Origin: Dissophora ornata
Taxonomy: Eukaryota; Mortierellomycota; Mortierellomycetes; Mortierellales; Mortierellaceae
Reading direction: 5' to 3'
NCBI GenBank assembly: GCA_025201705.1
Contig: MU616624.1
Location: 1 to 64,000, forward strand
Length of the DNA stretch: 64,000 bases
Part shown: positions 44,580 to 56,000 of the stretch, piece after piece
How positions within the stretch are numbered: the first letter of the stretch is position 1
Layout of the letters: each line of letters opens with the position of its first letter
The notes under the pieces: generated by a model
Seen by the model: only the letters and a program-made list of their open reading frames with translations
Told to the model about the DNA's origin: nothing
Databases searched by the model: none
Made by a program: the position numbers and the translations under genes

Positions 44580-45120
44580 TGGCGCAGATAGCCGCAGGGC
44601 TGATCGCGATATCGGGGCATGTGCTCCGGCCGGGTGTTTATCTAATAAATAATGTTAATACGCATAAGCCAGGCATGATCTTGAGTGTTGCGGACGGATG
44701 TACCGGCGGTCGATGCATGTGCGGTGTGCTCGCGAGGAGGATAGCGATAGTAGGCGATAGTGCGCGATAGTGATGCACGCGCTGCGTGCGTCGATCAAGA
44801 GCACGCACAGTGGGCACCTGTTCTGCGCGATAAAGAAAGAAAACGGTCATCGATCGTCCGTCATACATCTGATATCTTCAGATCTTCATATCTCTCTGCG
44901 TCTGCAAGACCAATGTCTCTGCTGCATTCCCATCCTCATTCACTCCATCCATCCCTTCCTTAATCCCTGAATCCCTTCCCTGAATCCCCTCCCCCCTCCC
45001 GTGCAGGTCCCCTTGCTTTCTTCTCGCCGACACCAAACCGATTCCCCGACCACAGCGACGCGGCTTCCATCTCCATCCATTCCACCGATCCTCCCTGCAT
45101 CATTACACCCAATCCTGCCA
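44580..45120. other. Intergenic region upstream of the trehalose enzyme gene
   Basis: No gene. The last 200 bp are strongly pyrimidine-rich (CCTTCCC, CCATCC repeats), a usual fungal leader. The reading frame is open upstream to about 45001 without an ATG, so 45121 is taken as the start. Confidence 0.5.
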
Positions 45121-46288
45121 ATGTCCTCCTCCTCCTCCTCTCCCTCCTCTGCCGCCCAGTCGCTCAGCATCCCCAGGATTGTGCCCCTCTCAGAGCTGGC
45201 TGAGACTAGTCAGATCGTTCTCAGCGCCAAACCCCGCCTGATCAACGTCACCCACCAGATCCCTTTCGCATGCACCCTCATCGACCGATCCTACCCTTCC
45301 CACATTGCAGGGCTAGGACCCAGCGGAGCAGGTTCTGCAGCCGGACAGCCTCTGATCAACAGGCGCTCGTCTTACATCGCGCCTCGCCAGTACACCTCCA
45401 CGGGCGCTTCTCAAAGTCAACCCCACGCTCAGGAGAATGCGCAGGCTTCAGTGCAAAGTTCTGCCTCTGCGCCTACGCCTGCTGCCGCTACTTGTGGCAG
45501 CGGTGCCGGCATCGCGGGTTCGCACCCAGACGGAGACTGCATCCTGGAGCAGCGAAGGGGCCACGCTGCACTCTATTCGGGCATCAAGTCTCTTGAGAAT
45601 GATCTCGAGACCATCCAGATCGGCTGGGTTGGTGAGCTAGCTGATCAGGACGGGTATGTGGTTCAGTCCAAGAATCTGTCAGAGTCGCACAAGCAAGCCT
45701 TGAAGGAGAGGCTTTGGCAAAAGGAAAAGGTCGTGCCCATCTTTCTGGACGAGAGTCGCGCTACTGGTCATTACGAGGGATACTGCAAGACTGGTATGTT
45801 GCCTGCGTGGACGCGACGTTTGTTGGATCAATTCTCACCGTGGACCAGAGTGCAAGGGCTCCAGTTGATCCAGATTTGCCGCCATTCGTACTCACTTGAA
45901 ACCGTTGTTTGTAAATGCAACAGTTCTCTGGCCTTTGTTCCACTACATTCTCTGGGACGAAGCCACGGATGGCCGCCTCGAAAAGAAGAACTGGGACGAC
46001 TATGTGTCTGTGAACCAACAGTTTGCTGACGCCGTTGTGGAGCAGTATCAACATGGCGACATTGGTAAGACAGAGCGAGAGAGCATATGCTGGAAGCGAG
46101 TTTTTTTTTTTGGCCATCAGAGTTTGCAACTCATTGCTCATTACTCGAAATCTAGTTTGGATCCATGATTATCATCTTTTGCTAGTCCCACACATGCTCC
46201 GACAAAAGCTTCCGGGTGCGGCAATTGGTGTCTTTATCCATGCACCTTTTCCTTCATCTGAGATTTTCAGATGTCTACCAAGTAAGTC

Positions 46289-46349
<61 letters not shown>

Positions 46350-48869
46350 AAGGGCCAGATGAGACATCTGAGAAGCGGGATCCAATGCGTCAACACCGTG
46401 GCGATTGCTAGTATCCGACGTCCACGCATATGCCGGTGAAATTCTAACAATCCTGACATTCTTCGTGCACGTTTTTTAGAGCGCGTTGAAATTCTGAACG
46501 GTCTTCTTGGAGCAAATCAGATTGGATTCCAAGTACGGTGGAACGCCCGTGCGCTTAAAAGTTGCAGTTTGGACATGGTCATGTACTGATCCTCTTCGCT
46601 CTCATCCTCTCCTGTCTTGCATCCCCTAGACATATTCGTACGCTAGACATTTTATTAGCTGCTGCACTCGTGTCAATGGCTATGAATCAACGCCTAGAGG
46701 CGTTGACGCCATGGGCTCCACAGTCTGGGTTGGAACATTCCCCATTGGCATTGATGCCGAGAGGGTCGAGCGCCAACGCAAGGCTCCAGGCGTCCTTCCA
46801 AAGATGGATGCGATTCGCAAGACGTACAAGGGAAAGCGCATTATCGTTGGACGGGATAAACTGGATCTAGTCAAGGGAGTTCAGCAAAAGCTCCAGGCGT
46901 TTGAAAAATTTCTGAACGACTACCCAGAGATGCAAGGTGAGGTGGTGCTGATCCAGGTTACATCGCCGCCACTGGTCGAGAACGCAAAGCTGGAGGCCAA
47001 GATAGCAGAGCTGGTGGCGCATATTAACGGCACGTATGGATCGCTCAATTTTACGCCTGTGCACCATTACCATCAACACATTGACCGCGACGAGTACTAT
47101 GCGCTGCTGTCCGTTGCAGATATTGGACTCATTACTTCTGTCAGAGACGGCATGAACACAACCTCGCTCGAGTACATCATGTGCCAATCTGAGAACCACG
47201 GCCCTCTTATTCTGAGCGAATTTACAGGGACAGCCGGAAGTTTGAGTGGAGCCTTAATGGTGAACCCTTGGGACTACCAAGGGGTCGCGAGAGTGATTTA
47301 CGATGCTCTGAACCTGAGTGAAGAAGACAAGCTTGTTCGATACAATGTAAGTTCTGACTGAATCGTAAGATGCTCGCAGGCCATGAACGCGTGGTGATGT
47401 TTGTCTAACGTTCTCAACTCAAATCTGGTCACAGCAACTTCACAAGCACGTTCTCGGTCATACGGCTCAAATATGGGCCAAAAACTTTATTGCAGAGATG
47501 ACCCTAAACGCAAGCACATGGGACCAATCTACGCCAACGCCCTATTTGAATCAACAGACTATCACCGAGCGCTACAGAAAGGCCAAGAAGCGCCTTCTCA
47601 TGTTTGACTATGATGTAACGTGTTGATATACTTTGTACATGTGATGCGACATAGGAGCACAATGTTCCTTGATGGACTAATGATTTTTTTTCCCATTTTC
47701 TATGTGTTGTATAGGGCACTCTGACTCCAATTAGAAAGACGCCCGGTGCTGCTGTTCCACAAGAACATATGCTGAAAGCTTTGACAGCCCTCTGTGCCGA
47801 TCCAAAAAATATCGTGTGGGTTATCTCGGGACGCGATCAGAAGGTTTTGGAGGAATGGCTGGGCAACGTCGGGAAGCTAGGATTTAGCGCAGAGCATGGC
47901 TCCTTTATGAGACAGCCTGGTGGCAAGAAGTGGGTCAACCTGACAGAGTCCTTGGATATGGGCTGGAAGAATGATGTAATCGAGATCTTCACCTACTACA
48001 CAGAGCGAACACAAGGTGCGTCTGAAAGCACCAGCATGGATGTTGAATCCAGGTCAATGCATGATCCACCACGAAGACAGTGCTAAACACCAGTCCTTTT
48101 CTCTTTTTCTGCTTCTTCTTCTCTATCTTTAGGTTCCTTTATTGAGCACAAGCGATCTTCGTTGACATGGCATTACCGTATGGCTGACCCAGAATTTGGT
48201 GCTTTCCAGGCAAAGGAATGCCAGAATCATCTCGAGAACGCAGTCTTGTCCAAGTTGCCTGTGGAGATTCTTGTAGGCAAGAAGAATCTTGAGGTCCGGC
48301 CGACAATTGTTAACAAGGGAGAAATTGTCAAGAGACTATTGAGTCAGCATCCAGAAGTCGAGTTTGTGATGTGTGCTGGTGACGACAAGACGGACGAAGA
48401 TATGTTCAGGGCTCTGGCAGGTATCAGCAACAGCTGTGGAGCTCAGAAAGGGTCTGACGGTCTGATTGAGCCGTACAATGACGACTTGGTTGCTGAGACT
48501 GCGGCAAAGATTGCGGAGGCGACGTTGGCGCATTCTCGGGAGCACTCGCCTATGATCTCACAGACACATGCGAGCACGAGCCGACTCACTCTGGCTGTGC
48601 AAGATGGGGTGATACTGAAGCCATCGATAGTGGTTGGTGGAGACGAGTCGTCGACGCCAGGGTCTGGGACGACGTCATCGGCGGTGCCGTCGACAACGAG
48701 CACGGGACTGCCAATTGGCTCGCAAGGGTTGACAGGGCATGGGAACATTGCGCCGTTTTCGATCACGATCGGACACGCTCTTAAGAAGACGCTTGCAAAC
48801 TGGCATGTCACCAGTCCCGAGGAGCTGATCAGGATCCTGGGCATACTCGCCGGCACCGTCGACGCCTAG
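45121..48869 (+). CDS. Trehalose-6-phosphate phosphatase with GT20 domain (TPS2-like)
   Basis: Two-domain enzyme of trehalose synthesis that removes phosphate from trehalose-6-phosphate. Eight exons: 45121-45793, 45924-46064, 46156-46281, 46480-46532, 46630-47346, 47435-47614, 47715-48015 and 48133-48869, for 975 residues. After a Ser/Ala-rich N-terminal linker, the GT20 (trehalose synthase) domain runs from about 200 to 590, with VLWPLFHYILWD, VWIHDYHLLLVP, GVFIHAPFPSSEIFRCLP, NGLLGANQIGFQ and GRDKLDLVKG. The HAD phosphatase domain begins at MFDYDGTLTPI, with nucleophile D628 and D630 both present, then VISGRD and GDDKTDEDMF. This makes the phosphatase active by sequence. An intron falls exactly between D630 and the following Gly. 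A plant-type class II TPS is the alternative name for the same architecture. Confidence 0.92.
46293..46348 (+). repeat. A56 homopolymer in a TPS2 intron
   Basis: Fifty-six uninterrupted A in intron 46282-46479 make it the longest intron of the gene. Its exact length may be an assembly estimate. Confidence 0.85.
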
Positions 48870-49563
48870 AGCTTACTTTGAATATTCTATGATAGTGATG
48901 GCAGAAATAGACGTTAGAAATATACGCAGTTTGAGCCCAGTGTAACGTTCATGTGGTTAGTTTGGATGCGCGCTATGATGTCTGCTATCATTCGACAGGA
49001 CGAGAGGGTGTCAACGACGACACGGGGCATTCCGAACGGTGGTGCTGCTGTCAGCTCCGCAGTGATTCCTCTTCTAGTCCATCCGCGATGAAGAGCCCAG
49101 CTCCGAGGAGAGCACTCAACATAGAGACCTTTACCAAAAAAGGAAATAATGGAACGGATAAAGGCACTGCCGATGGAAGTGGGGAGGAAGGGACGATCCT
49201 AGTGATCGCTTGTTTTCGTCGTCGCCAGGTCCATGGAGCCCACCTGGACCCGGTCCAAGGCGTCTGGCAGTGCGGGTGGATAGTGCCGCGAGCGTTCGGG
49301 CTGTTGTTGTCATGGTCTTGTAACCACTGTTGATTGTCATTGTCGCAGTGGTGCGGTCTGCACAGGGCTCTTTAGCCCGGAGACTGCGAGGGTATGGCCT
49401 CTGGTCGGTGTTGTCTCCTCTATCCGAACGACCTTTCATAGGCGGCGTCATTGTTCAGCTGCCGTGGGTATAAATTCATGCGCTACTAATTTTTACCTCT
49501 CCTTATCTCTCCTCATCTCTCCTCCCTACTCCACTCCACTCCACTCTACTCCCGTATCGAACA
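48870..49563. other. Intergenic region with phosphate-carrier promoter
   Basis: No gene seen. Contains the TATA box at 49469-49475 and a TCTCTCC/CCACT pyrimidine-rich leader just before the carrier ATG. Confidence 0.5.
49469..49475 (+). promoter_or_regulatory. TATA box of the phosphate carrier gene
   Basis: TATAAAT lies 95 bp upstream of the ATG and just ahead of a pyrimidine-rich leader. Confidence 0.5.
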
Positions 49564-50864
49564 ATGTCTCTGAAGACTGACGCTGCCACCGCCCCCACGG
49601 GCATCAACCTCTATTCCCGCTTTGCTCTCGCTGGCGCCATCAGCTGTGGTGTTACCCACGGAGCACTCACTCCTGTCGGTATGTCAGCCAGTCTGTCTGT
49701 CTGTCTGCCCGCCTCACTATCTGTCGCTTGATGCAGACCAGCCGTTGTCGTTCCAGTTGCAAGCACTGCTGCGACCGTGTTGTGTGTGTTGTGTTGCGTT
49801 GCATTGCTGACATAGCATGCCTGCTCTACGTATAGATGTCGTCAAGACTCGCATCCAGCTCGACAACAAGACCTATAACAAGGTGAGAGCTAAAGCCGCG
49901 GAAGGCGTTCGAGTCTCAAAGGGGAAATTCAATGCCACACAAGCGTGGCGAGTCGGGATTTCTTGTCCGCCCGGCCTCCATGGCCTGTGCTGCACCGCTC
50001 GCCTTGACTCCGGTGCTCACTTATCGGATTATGTCATGCCTCAGTTTCAAATCTCAATTCTCAAACACGTTGTTTATAAACTACTCTCTATACTGCTAGG
50101 GCATGGCAGGAACTTTCCGCCAGGTGATCAAAGCCGAGGGTGCGAGCGCGCTCTTGACCGGATTCGGTCCCACCTTCACGGGATACTTTTTGCAGGGTGC
50201 CTTCAAGTTCGGAGGCTACGAGTTCTGGAAAAAGACGCTGATCGAACTTGTTGGCCAGGAGAATGCCGTGAACTACCGCAGCGCAATTTACCTTGTCGGC
50301 TCTGGACTCGCCGAGTTCGTTGCCGATATCGCGCTCTGCCCACTCGAGGCTACTCGCATTCGCCTGGTCTCCCAGCCCACGTTCGCTACCGGTCTTGTCT
50401 CTGGATTCAGCCGCATTCTCAAGGAGGAGGGTGTCGTCCGCGGCTTCTACTCTGGATTTGGCCCCATTGTCTTCAAACAGGTTCCCTATACGATGGCCAA
50501 GTTCCTTGTCTATGAGCGTGCGGCCGAGGCGATTCTGAGGCAGGTGGGCTCTCCTGAAACGATTTCGCCCTACGCCATGACGGGCGTGAACTTGGCGGCG
50601 GGTGTGATTGCTGGCACAGTAGCGGCTATCGTTTCCCAGCCTGCCGACACCTTGCTCTCCAAGATCAACAAGACGTCTGGTTCTGGATCGGCAATGAGCC
50701 GTCTTGCTGTCCTGGGCAAGGAGCTTGGATTCCGAGGCTTGTTCTTGGGACTCGGTCCCCGTATCATCATGGTCGGCACCCTCACGTCATTACAGTTTGG
50801 CCTCTACGGCGAAATGAAGAAGAGGTTTGGTGCTGGAGAGGGATATCAGATTCGCAAGTTGTAA
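49564..50864 (+). CDS. MIR1: Mitochondrial phosphate carrier (MIR1/PiC-like)
   Basis: Inner-membrane symporter that brings phosphate and protons into the matrix for ATP synthesis. Exons 49564-49678, 49836-49882 (47 nt) and 50100-50864 give 308 residues; introns are 157 and 217 bp. Three mitochondrial-carrier repeats are visible with their signature turns: [29 protein letters not shown] and [12 protein letters not shown]. Specific PiC sequences include [25 protein letters not shown] and [17 protein letters not shown]. No cleavable presequence is evident, as in yeast Mir1. The gene converges with the proton channel gene 195 bp downstream. Confidence 0.95.
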
Positions 50865-51059
50865 TCTCTCTCTCGTCTTTGTAGAATAGTATCATTGTTG
50901 ACGACAACAGTAAAATCAATGCACCATGACATAGAAAAAATAAATAAATAAAGCAAAGAGGGGGTATCTTCTCTGTCACATTGATGTAGCAGCATCCGTG
51001 TTTATTTCATGCTGCTGTATGGGTAGCAAGCAAGTGGTATAGTGGAGTGGCCGAAAGCT

Positions 51060-51689
51060 CTATACTTGGTCGGCAGTGTGGGCACGAAGACGTTGGACCT
51101 CGTCCTGAGATTCTTTCAGCTGCTGCTCCAGCTCCTTGATTTGTTCTTTGAGTTGGTTGATGTGCTCTGCGTTGTGTTCGGCTGTTTCAATGGCGACGGT
51201 GCCTGTGAGCTTGATGACTCTCCAGAGACGGAAGATGATAAGCAGCGAACCCAGCTCCTGCTCTGCACCCTTCAAGAAGATCTCGAGCAAGAACGAGATG
51301 ATAATAATGAGGGCATCAGCGAGGTGCAGCAGACCATGGGGGGTGCTTGTCCAAAAGTAAGAGGGTCCAAAGGCAAAGATCTTGAGCAGGATTTCGAAAA
51401 CGAAGAAGGTGACGATGGCAAGGGAAGCATGAGCAAAGATCTCTAGGATCCAATCAGCCTCATCGTTGTCGTCGAGCCCTAACAACGTGGCAGCAATCTG
51501 ACAGATGACGAGCAGGATGTCGAGGGATGTGAGGATCAGGATGACGACATGGGCGCGCTTGGACTCGATGATCTCGCCGACCTCGTGGCGCGTTTTTTTG
51601 AAGTCTGAGGGTGCGCCGTCCTGGTGCGGGAGGGCGTTCTCGCCGTGCTCGGATGTGGGGATGGCGCCATACGCGGATTGCTGTGCCAT
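51060..51689 (-). CDS. Voltage-gated proton channel (Hv1/HVCN1 family)
   Basis: Voltage-sensor-only proton channel, 209 residues and intronless. Four helices: S1 at about 46-70 with the selectivity-filter Asp (D57 in SLDILLVICQI); S2 at about 80-106 with E99 and K103; S3 at about 118-139 with D125; and S4 at about 148-163 reading IIFRLWRVIKL. The S4 charges are R154, R157 and K160, so the third arginine of animal Hv1 is lysine, and the position of the animal channel's Asn after S4 is Gly. A C-terminal coiled coil (INQLKEQIKELEQQLKESQD) would dimerise it. Fungal Hv1 channels are known in Dikarya. In this gene the channel probably exports cytosolic acid or balances charge during oxidase activity. 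It is divergent from FCF1, 354 bp away. Confidence 0.9.
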   Translation of the reverse strand: MAQQSAYGAIPTSEHGENALPHQDGAPSDFKKTRHEVGEIIESKRAHVVILILTSLDILLVICQIAATLLGLDDNDEADWILEIFAHASLAIVTFFVFEILLKIFAFGPSYFWTSTPHGLLHLADALIIIISFLLEIFLKGAEQELGSLLIIFRLWRVIKLTGTVAIETAEHNAEHINQLKEQIKELEQQLKESQDEVQRLRAHTADQV

Positions 51690-52043
51690 TGCTGAGAGTG
51701 TTAAGGGAGGGGGGAGGGAGGGGGAGTGGAGAGAGAGTATGGAGAGAGTGGAGAGGCAGAAAGAGAGAGGGGAAAGCGGGAGGACTGACAGTCAGTCTAG
51801 AGAGTGGTCGGTGCCTGCGGCAGAGGCTGTTGGTGCAACACCACAGCGTACAGCACTCGGCGCGTGCCTGTGCTCCATGCGATGTCTGCGGTGTGACTGT
51901 CGCCCCCTAAACAGTAAACAACGCACTTTTCTTTTTTCTGCTCTTCCCTCCCCTCTGCCCATTACTCCAGCTTCGCTCGCAGACCAGGACCCATCGACCA
52001 TCCACCAGCAAGACGCTCGCACACACACAGACACACACACACA
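51690..52043. promoter_or_regulatory. Divergent promoter between the proton channel and FCF1
   Basis: These 354 bp separate two outward-facing start codons. They contain a G/A-rich tract on the plus strand (51703-51780, TC-rich for the channel gene) and a CA repeat at 52020-52042 immediately before the FCF1 ATG. No TATA box is evident. Confidence 0.5.
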
Positions 52044-52861
52044 ATGGTGCGTGCCGGTGCATCATTGCATCATCGCACATGCACGCTCTGCCAATCCACA
52101 TCCCCGCATGCAACACTTCTCTCTAACCGTCCCTTTCTACATGTTTCCGCTCACAGGGCAAGACGAAAACCACAAAAAAGTTTGCGCTGGTCAAACGCAT
52201 GATCAGCCCCAACGACGCCCGCCTCAAGGTCAACCAGGAAAAGGCGAAAAAGGTCGAAGAGGAGAAAGAAAAGAAGGCCGTCCGACACATGTAAGCGACA
52301 CAGTATGCTCGGGGCTTGCGTCTGCTGTCTTCTTGACCCCCTCCAATTATCAAAGCACACAAAGCACTGACAAAAGCGATACCCTGTTGTTGTTCTATCA
52401 ATACCAGTCCACAAGTAGCATCCTCCATGTTCTTCAACTACAACTCAGCACTGGGACCACCCTACAGGATCCTGGTCGATACCAACTTTATCAACTTCTC
52501 AATCCAGAACAAAATCGAGCTCGTCAAGGGCATGATGGACTGCCTCTACGCCAAATCCATCCCCTGCATCACAGACTGCGTCATGGCTGAGCTGGAGAAA
52601 CTGGGACCAAAGTACAAGGTCGCTCTCAGGGTGGCGCGGGACCCGCGATTTGAGCGGTTGCCCTGCACTCACAAAGGCACATATGCGGATGACTGTCTAG
52701 TTGAGCGAGTGATGCAGCACAAATGTTATATCGTCGCCACGTGCGATCGCGACCTGAAGCGGCGGATAAGAAAGATCCCCGGTATCCCCATCATGTATCT
52801 TTCGCAACGCAAGTACACCATCGAGCGTCTGCCAGAAGCGTATGGTGCACCTTCAAACTAG
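52044..52861 (+). CDS. FCF1: rRNA-processing protein FCF1 (PIN domain)
   Basis: Essential SSU-processome PIN-domain protein needed for early pre-18S rRNA cleavages in the nucleolus. Exons 52044-52046, 52157-52290 and 52408-52861 give 196 residues (yeast Fcf1 has 189). The first coding exon is just the ATG, directly followed by a GTGCGT donor; the second starts with [15 protein letters not shown]. The PIN core is nearly invariant: [59 protein letters not shown] and [18 protein letters not shown]. The acidic residues expected at the PIN active site are present (D in VDTN, E in AELE, D in ADD, D in TCDRD). It converges with the CLC gene. Confidence 0.96.
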
Positions 52862-53074
52862 ATCTCTTTTCTGCATCTTACAATAAACCCACAAGCATAA
52901 TCATCTAAGCAGGGTTGTTCCGCAAGATATCAAGACGCGCATCCTGGTAGCGTGCACATTTTTTTACACTATTCTCACATTTATCATATTTATGTCCCAT
53001 CTCTACTGCTACAAGTGCACATGGTCTATACATCAGTTAGCCAGATCCGCCACATTCGACCTTCTCAAATGTGA

Positions 53075-56000
53075 TCAAAAGCACCGGCTTCGACTGTTGC
53101 GCTTTTGCTTCTCGTCATTCTCTTTCAAAAATGACAAGAGTCGCTTCTTGTGAATCATCCCGTAGTGCTCGCCGGCTTTGACTACACAGATATACTTGAT
53201 ACCAAGCTTGATAAACAACTCCATCACCAGGTCCATCGATGAAAAGAGACTGACGGCGAGCGGGGCCTTGTAGGGACAAGGTCAAATAATTAGGTTTGTT
53301 AGAATCTGGGGGCAATGAAACATACAAATACGTGTATAAAATATGTCGTCTATGCATACCTGATCTGTGAATGGCGTGAAGTCCATCGTGTGGGCTGGGT
53401 CGCGCAAGAGGTGTGTAGTTCCTGTACTGCTGATTCGGCCACTGTGATGAGCGTAACGCCTTGAACCATCCGGATAGGCTAGGCGGCTCTCGTCATCTGC
53501 GAGAGATGCCTCGTAGCCGCTCTGACTCAGGTTTGTGCCGAAGCTCTTATTATCGGAGCGCAGGGTTTGGTTTGGGCTGTCCTTGCTGGCGTCTCCAAGA
53601 CGTCCATCGCCATGGATGTCGTAATCATTGTTCGTGTCATCTCTGAACTGGTTCTGCAGCCATTCATGTCTTGCTTGCGAGCTCAGATGCGGTGTGTATT
53701 CAAGGATCGGTGAGGCTGTCAGTCCAATGCCAAGACCCATTTCTCGATCTGGACCTCCAGTCGGCGGCTCAAGGTTACTCAGAGACGTCATGATTTCCGT
53801 GGCAGGCACATTAGAGGTGGCTCTGTTTCTAAAAATGCAGATACACTCTGGGTGTTTCTGCTCGGCCAGGTCCAATGCATGTCCCAGCTCATTTGAAGCG
53901 ATATACCCGACCAACATGCCTCGATCTACAATTGGTAGTCCTCCGTCAGAGTAACCTGAGGCTGCCAAGATCTCAACCTTGCGCCTTAGTGAATCAACAT
54001 CGTTCAATGCGTTCACGTCGATTGTTTCCAAGTACCGGTCAGCAATATCGGCCGCTGTTCCGAATGTGTTGTAGTCCTTTTTGTTATCAAGGTATGGGTG
54101 CTCGTTCAAATCAATCAACTTGTTAAAGAACGCATCGGGCGAAAAGGCGTCCCCTACAAACTTGCCCATCATGACTGCCATCATGATCGGCAAGGAATAT
54201 GTCATCGCACCCGTCAGCTCAAACATGATAACGACCAAAGACACCGTCATTCGTGTTACGCCTGACAGACAGGCGGCAGCCCCGATCATCGCATATAGAC
54301 CAGGTATGACGCAGTCCATGCTGTGGCCCTCGCACACCTGGAAGACCTGATGCTCCGGATACTTGCTATATCAGCGCAAACGCAATATAAGGGAACAGAG
54401 TAAGCACCCATAAACAATTCATTGCTCAAACAGTGTTGAAGGCGAGGCGAATGTCGTCATGAGCATCGACGGCAGTTACTCACGCAATCAGCCATTGGAC
54501 ACCCAGCCCAACCATCCGCCCAAACACGGCTCCTGCGACCATGGTCGGGATGAAGATGCCTCCTGGGACTTTAACGCCAAAAGTGATGAAGTTGAGGGCG
54601 ACCTTCATGATAAACACCTGGGCCAGCAAAAGAAAAATTGGGTAGATTTGGTCGATCTCAGTGCTGTTGTGGCAAGCAATAAGAAACAGTGTCAGTTTGG
54701 CCCCTATTATCCAAGGAGAACACAGTGATACGCCTGCCTAGGACACTTACGCGCACATGCCGTTCAGATTGTTCTCAGGGGTGCATTCGCTATACAGGTT
54801 GGTCAAAAGTTGGAGTAGATTGACCCTGGTCCACGGATTGAGCCACTGGATTGCGCAGGTGATCAGAGTCACGATCAGCACTTCCAGGACTGGTCGTCGA
54901 CCGATCCATGTTCTTGATCGGAAACGTGAGTATGACATGTGGAACTGAGAGAAGATTGCTCCATAGACACCCTTTAAACACCCAGAGTAGCAATGTGATT
55001 GTATTAGTAAGCCGTCTGTCAACCTTCGACGTAACACGCAGACGTAGAGAAAGAGAAGCAAAACGAATTCCTTACGCCGAGCACGCTGATAAAAATGAAA
55101 GGAATGGACTCGAACAGGTGCCAGTCTCGGTCATATGTAACTTGAAAGAGCACAGTCTTGCCCACACGGTATGGGTTTATCATCTACCGACAACGCACTT
55201 TGTTAGACCGGATTCCAGACTCTGCAGGATCATTCCCACTCATCGACTTGAAATACCTTCAGCACAACTGCCGATGTCAGAGCACAGAAATACGTCCGCC
55301 ACATCGTCTTGCTTGGAAAGTAGTACGATACCTCCTCCAACGAGAACAGCACTCCACCAATCGGCGCACCAAAAGCGACAGCGACTCCTGAAGCAGCAGC
55401 AGCAGAAAGGATTTCCCTACGTTTACCTGGAGTAAGTCATGCAATAAATTAAAACAGATTGTCAAGATGAAGGGAAAAACGTCACAACGTTCTTGACATT
55501 ATAGAGCCGTACCATCGTTGCGGTTGTACTTGTCAAAGATACGGCACACAATATTGGCAACGCAACATGCAATGTGGACCAAAGGACCCTGCTTGCCCAT
55601 ATTGAGTCCTGAGGCTACCATGAGAGGCTGCAGCGATAATTTAAATATCAGAGGAGATGTGAAAGCATGCACTCTAAAGTACATATGTAGTAAACACCTT
55701 ACCAGTCCGATAAGTTTGATCATCAAGGTCCTGAATCCAAGAAAGCCTCGGATAACAAATCCTCCGAGAATTGTTTTCACTTCTGGAATGCCCGACCCCG
55801 CGCCAAAGTAGGCGATTTTTTTAGGCTGTGAGGCGTAGAGGATTGATTCCATCGAGGTCCTGGATGTTGAGATAGAAATACCGCTACTGTTGACCGCGCT
55901 TCGTCGCTTTGTTGCACCATGCGATCGTTGCTGTGACACTGTTCCATCCGAAGTGACCATAACGACACACACCGCAGCAAACAGAGTCTATGTCCCGTTA

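Noticed and set aside
45001..45120. Earlier start of the trehalose enzyme at 45001
   Set aside because: The upstream frame begins without an ATG and is leader-like; the first ATG in frame is 45121.
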